Positions 5,904-7,929 of a stretch of 7,929 nucleotides of DNA are shown here, in pieces (the stretch's first letter is position 1; every line of letters begins with the position of its first letter). The translations under genes and the position numbers were made by a program. The notes beneath the pieces were generated by a model. It saw nothing but the letters and a program-made list of their open reading frames with translations. It was not told where the DNA came from and did no database searches. Source of the DNA: an uncultured Ruminococcus sp. (lineage in GTDB: Bacteria; Bacillota; Clostridia; Oscillospirales; Ruminococcaceae); contig CAMAIG010000059.1 of assembly GCA_945835085.1 (NCBI GenBank), positions 1 to 7,929 of the forward strand, read 5' to 3'.

Positions 5904-6774
5904 TTGCTGCCGCCTCTTTACGCTTCTTTATTTCTGCGGTCACACAACGCATACAGAGCTTTCGGCCGTAGTTTTCAAGAGAGCCTGCAACTATCTGCTG
6001 TACTGTTCTGCCTTTAGCCGAAACTATAAGATTTCCGCAGTCAGAGCAACGCTCCGGCTCGACACCGTTATCAAGCCAGTCATGGAGCTGCTTGCCTATC
6101 TCGGGAGTTATCACGCCGCAGAAGTTATCGAGAAAAGTAGTATCTTTGGAAGTTGTAGCTGTATGATCTCTGCTTATATTGAGGACTATGTCAAACTCAT
6201 ATTCGGCATTTTCACGCTGAACAGGCGCAAGTCCGATTTTGACAGGATGAGTTTTTCCTCGTTCGTCCGTTTCCATTGCATAAGCCATCTTGGCACGCAT
6301 TGTAGCTATCGTGTGGGCATTTACAGACAAAATCGAATTAATAAGATTATTTTGAATTTTGCCTGCTTCATCCCACGCCGAAAAGCCGTTGTTGTTGGTC
6401 TTGGTCTTGGCAATTTCATTTTTTATGTCCAGAACACCGCCCTCGTTGTCCCACGCATGGGATAAGCTATCAACAATTACAACGCCGTCGGGACCTACTG
6501 CTTTAGCCGCTTCCTGTACATAGGAAATATATTTGTCGGGGGAATAGGGAGCCGTCAAGGACTGATACAGGAAAGTTCCTGTCGGTACTTTGAAATCGGT
6601 ACGGTTTGCATAAAAACGTCCTCTTTCGTGTTCGGTATCTATTAGTGCAATCTTGCTCCAGTCGTTTGTAATTCCGTATGCAATATACAGCGCACTAAGT
6701 GTCTTACCTGCTCCCGAAGGACCCACAAGACCCATGCGGAGCTTGGATTTCTGCCTTGTTACTTCTTCAAACAT
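5887..6774 (-). CDS. AAA_24/Sak4-like RecA-fold ATPase, probable phage recombinase or annealing factor
   Basis: 295 aa. The core is a RecA-like P-loop ATPase of the AAA_24 type found in phage recombination modules, often called Sak4-like: Walker A GPSGAGKT at 18-25 (K24), ALIDTEHERG (43-52) with the acidic residues that follow strand 2, and Walker B VVIVDS at 98-103 (D102). The segment HTIATMRAKM (154-163) follows as a sensor-like strand. Homologues assist single-strand annealing or strand exchange with an SSB partner, and a DUF669 SSB-like protein is encoded three genes on. The C-terminal 55 residues carry C243xxC246 and C274xxC277, a possible zinc ribbon, followed by a basic KKRKE tail. ATG at 6774 follows GAGGTG with a 5-nt spacer; that site begins in the Gp157 stop. 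The helicase starts inside its last codons. The ATPase call is firm; the recombination role is inferred from family and context. Confidence 0.9.
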   Translation of the reverse strand: MFEEVTRQKSKLRMGLVGPSGAGKTLSALYIAYGITNDWSKIALIDTEHERGRFYANRTDFKVPTGTFLYQSLTAPYSPDKYISYVQEAAKAVGPDGVVIVDSLSHAWDNEGGVLDIKNEIAKTKTNNNGFSAWDEAGKIQNNLINSILSVNAHTIATMRAKMAYAMETDERGKTHPVKIGLAPVQRENAEYEFDIVLNISRDHTATTSKDTTFLDNFCGVITPEIGKQLHDWLDNGVEPERCSDCGNLIVSAKGRTVQQIVAGSLENYGRKLCMRCVTAEIKKRKEAAANAATS

Positions 6775-6783
6775 ATGTACACC

Positions 6784-7377
6784 TCACTTTATAATGACCG
6801 ACTGCGAACGTGTGAGTTTCGCATAAGGTATGTCCTTTCCAGCTTTCAGATCCTGCTTAACAAACGTTTTTCTGATTTCGGGAGCAGAATATTTCAGCAG
6901 ATCGTCACGATCGTTAGCCTGTGCCCATGCTATAAAGCCGCTTTCATCGGTGATCTCCACAGCTTCGGCGTTGTTCCTTATGGATATAGCCGCACGAGGC
7001 ATATCTATCTTCTTGAGCTTTGCCGCCGTCATGCAGTCCATAAGATACTTTTTCATGCGCTCCGCAGCCTTTTCCTTGGACTGTCTGCGGCTGCGGAGAC
7101 GGCTTTCTTCCGCCTTTATGATTTCGGCTTCGGCAGTAATGCTCTTTATGTAAATAGCAACAGCCTCTGCCTTGTTCTGGATCTCCTGTTCCATGCCGTC
7201 AAGGGTATCAAACCAAGCCTGCACCATCTCTTCACGGGCTGCGGCAGGGTCTACGGGGTTTCCATCATCGTCAATATATCCGCCGTTTCCGTCGGAAGCA
7301 AACTCCACGTCTGAAATAGCTTCGTACTGCTCAAACAGACCTTCAAAATCTCTTGTCATTTCATATAAACTTGACAT
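6784..7377 (-). CDS. Siphovirus Gp157-family protein
   Basis: 197 aa. It matches the Siphovirus Gp157 family, named after a protein of Streptococcus thermophilus Sfi phages, which family descriptions connect with altered phage resistance; the mechanism is unresolved. The N-terminus begins with a short helix (MSSLYEMTRDFEGLFEQYE), then an acidic Gly/Asp-rich stretch (about 29-44). A long charged helix at about 50-118 follows, with the family's KAEAVAIYIKSI, EIIKAEESRL and ERMKKYLMDCM segments and a predicted coiled coil. A C-terminal beta-rich part (about 128-175, AISIRNN, EITDESGF) completes it. No signal peptide or membrane segment is visible. ATG at 7377 has AAAGGA 9 nt upstream. It sits directly before the RecA-like ATPase, its usual neighbour in such modules, so a role with that ATPase or in protecting DNA ends is plausible but not shown. 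Confidence 0.9.
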   Translation of the reverse strand: MSSLYEMTRDFEGLFEQYEAISDVEFASDGNGGYIDDDGNPVDPAAAREEMVQAWFDTLDGMEQEIQNKAEAVAIYIKSITAEAEIIKAEESRLRSRRQSKEKAAERMKKYLMDCMTAAKLKKIDMPRAAISIRNNAEAVEITDESGFIAWAQANDRDDLLKYSAPEIRKTFVKQDLKAGKDIPYAKLTRSQSVIIK

Positions 7378-7395
7378 AATAGCATATCCTTTCGT

Positions 7396-7929
7396 TTAAA
7401 CATTAAAAAATTTGACCCTCTTTATAATTGCTGCGAGTTCCTTATTATTTGAATCGTTGATAACATCAACAAGCTGTTGATACTGTTCCATTGTCATTTT
7501 TAAAGCAAATATCTTCTCGCCGCTGTTCGGAACAGGTCTGCTTTCAAGCTCCTTTATCTTATCCTCAAGTGCCCAGATCTTATCATCCTTGGCATTTATC
7601 GTGTCGGCAAAGTCCCGGCGTTCCGCAGCAAGCGTGTGCTCGGTCTCGCTGTTTATCTTGCTGACCGCTTCGGCAACACGGCAGTTCAACTCGTCAACGT
7701 CCACAGCAACATCAACAGGACGGCTCTCCAGTTCCTTGATACGCTGTTCAAGCTCGTGTTTTTTCACAGATATTTCAGTAACCTTGTTTTCGGCATACTC
7801 CGCACGTTCTTCTGCCTTGCGAACATCATCTTCGCTTATGTCAAGGCTATTTTTTACCTCCGAAAGCTGCTTTTCAAGCTCGGAATTGCGCTCACGTTCT
7901 TCGTTGAGTTTTTCAAGGTTTGCTTTGCT
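7396..7929 (-). CDS. Coiled-coil phage protein, N-terminus beyond the right window edge
   Basis: The reading frame is open to the window edge, so this is the C-terminal 177 residues of a longer protein. A GTG at 7767 in the same frame could be mistaken for the start, but the 54 upstream codons are uninterrupted and have the same composition and heptad-like pattern (LEKLNEERERNSELEKQL and onward). The visible part is almost wholly Glu/Lys-rich coiled coil. A nine-residue block, IKELESRPV, appears twice, encoded at 7740-7714 and 7557-7531. The last 35 residues (MTMEQYQQLVDVINDSNN and following) look like a small globular helical end. Automatic annotation might call such proteins SMC-like because of the coiled coil, but no ATPase motif is visible. 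It is 18 nt ahead of the Gp157 gene and is probably co-transcribed with the module. Function unknown. Confidence 0.85.
   Translation of the reverse strand, partial: SKANLEKLNEERERNSELEKQLSEVKNSLDISEDDVRKAEERAEYAENKVTEISVKKHELEQRIKELESRPVDVAVDVDELNCRVAEAVSKINSETEHTLAAERRDFADTINAKDDKIWALEDKIKELESRPVPNSGEKIFALKMTMEQYQQLVDVINDSNNKELAAIIKRVKFFNV
7531..7740 (-). repeat. Internal protein repeat IKELESRPV in the coiled-coil gene
   Basis: The same nine residues are encoded at 7740-7714 and 7557-7531, with starts 61 codons apart. The two copies use different synonymous codons, so the similarity is at protein level and the duplication is either old or kept by selection. The Arg-Pro step would break the coiled coil at both places. 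Confidence 0.6.

Noticed and set aside
1..7929. New anti-phage defence island, retron or diversity-generating element
   Set aside because: No reverse transcriptase, toxin-antitoxin pair, methylase or effector gene is visible. All recognised genes fit a phage replication module.

Overview
The window is a compact block of genes, all on the minus strand, that reads as the DNA replication and recombination module of a tailed phage or prophage. Transcription runs from the high coordinates to the low ones. Three things point to a low- to mid-GC Gram-positive host, probably a Clostridia-type gut Firmicute: purine-rich Shine-Dalgarno sites of the GGAGG/GAGGTG kind, mixed AAA/AAG use, and protein families typical of Firmicutes siphophages. 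That host assignment is inference. No integrase, structural, lysis, tRNA, rRNA, CRISPR or insertion sequence feature is visible, so the window alone cannot separate an active phage from a resident prophage.

Layout in the direction of transcription: (1) 7929-7396, the C-terminal part of a coiled-coil protein that enters from beyond the right edge; (2) 7377-6784, a Siphovirus Gp157-family protein; (3) 6774-5887, a RecA-like AAA_24/Sak4-type ATPase with a zinc-ribbon-like tail; (4) 5903-4581, an SF2 DEAD/DEAH helicase with a C-terminal CxxC/CxxC element; (5) 4584-4270, a VRR-NUC nuclease; (6) 4267-3683, a DUF669 protein with an SSB-like acidic tail; (7) 3672-1333, a large primase-helicase joining an archaeo-eukaryotic primase-like domain to an SF3 helicase; (8) a 132-bp non-coding gap (1201-1332) carrying inverted iteron-like repeats around a very AT-rich core; (9) 1200-781, a conserved-looking protein of unknown function; (10) 777-439, a MazG-like pyrophosphohydrolase; (11) 439-8, a YopX-family protein; (12) the apparent first codon of another gene at 5-1, cut by the left edge.

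The genes are tightly packed: the longest gap outside 1201-1332 is 18 bp, there are ATGA and TGATG overlaps, and several Shine-Dalgarno sites sit in the end of the preceding gene. This implies one polycistronic transcript with translational coupling. A plausible working scheme is that the primase-helicase opens and primes the origin, DUF669 coats single-stranded DNA, and the RecA-like ATPase, SF2 helicase and VRR-NUC nuclease handle recombination-dependent replication and branched intermediates. MazG would clean or rebalance the nucleotide pool.

The most interesting non-coding signal is 1215-1327: three TGGAGGGT-like units on each side, pointing inward at a roughly 13% GC core, directly beyond the primase-helicase gene. 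This is a good candidate phage replication origin. The rest of the module is a known type of arrangement, and I see no clear evidence of a wholly new defence or mobile system.
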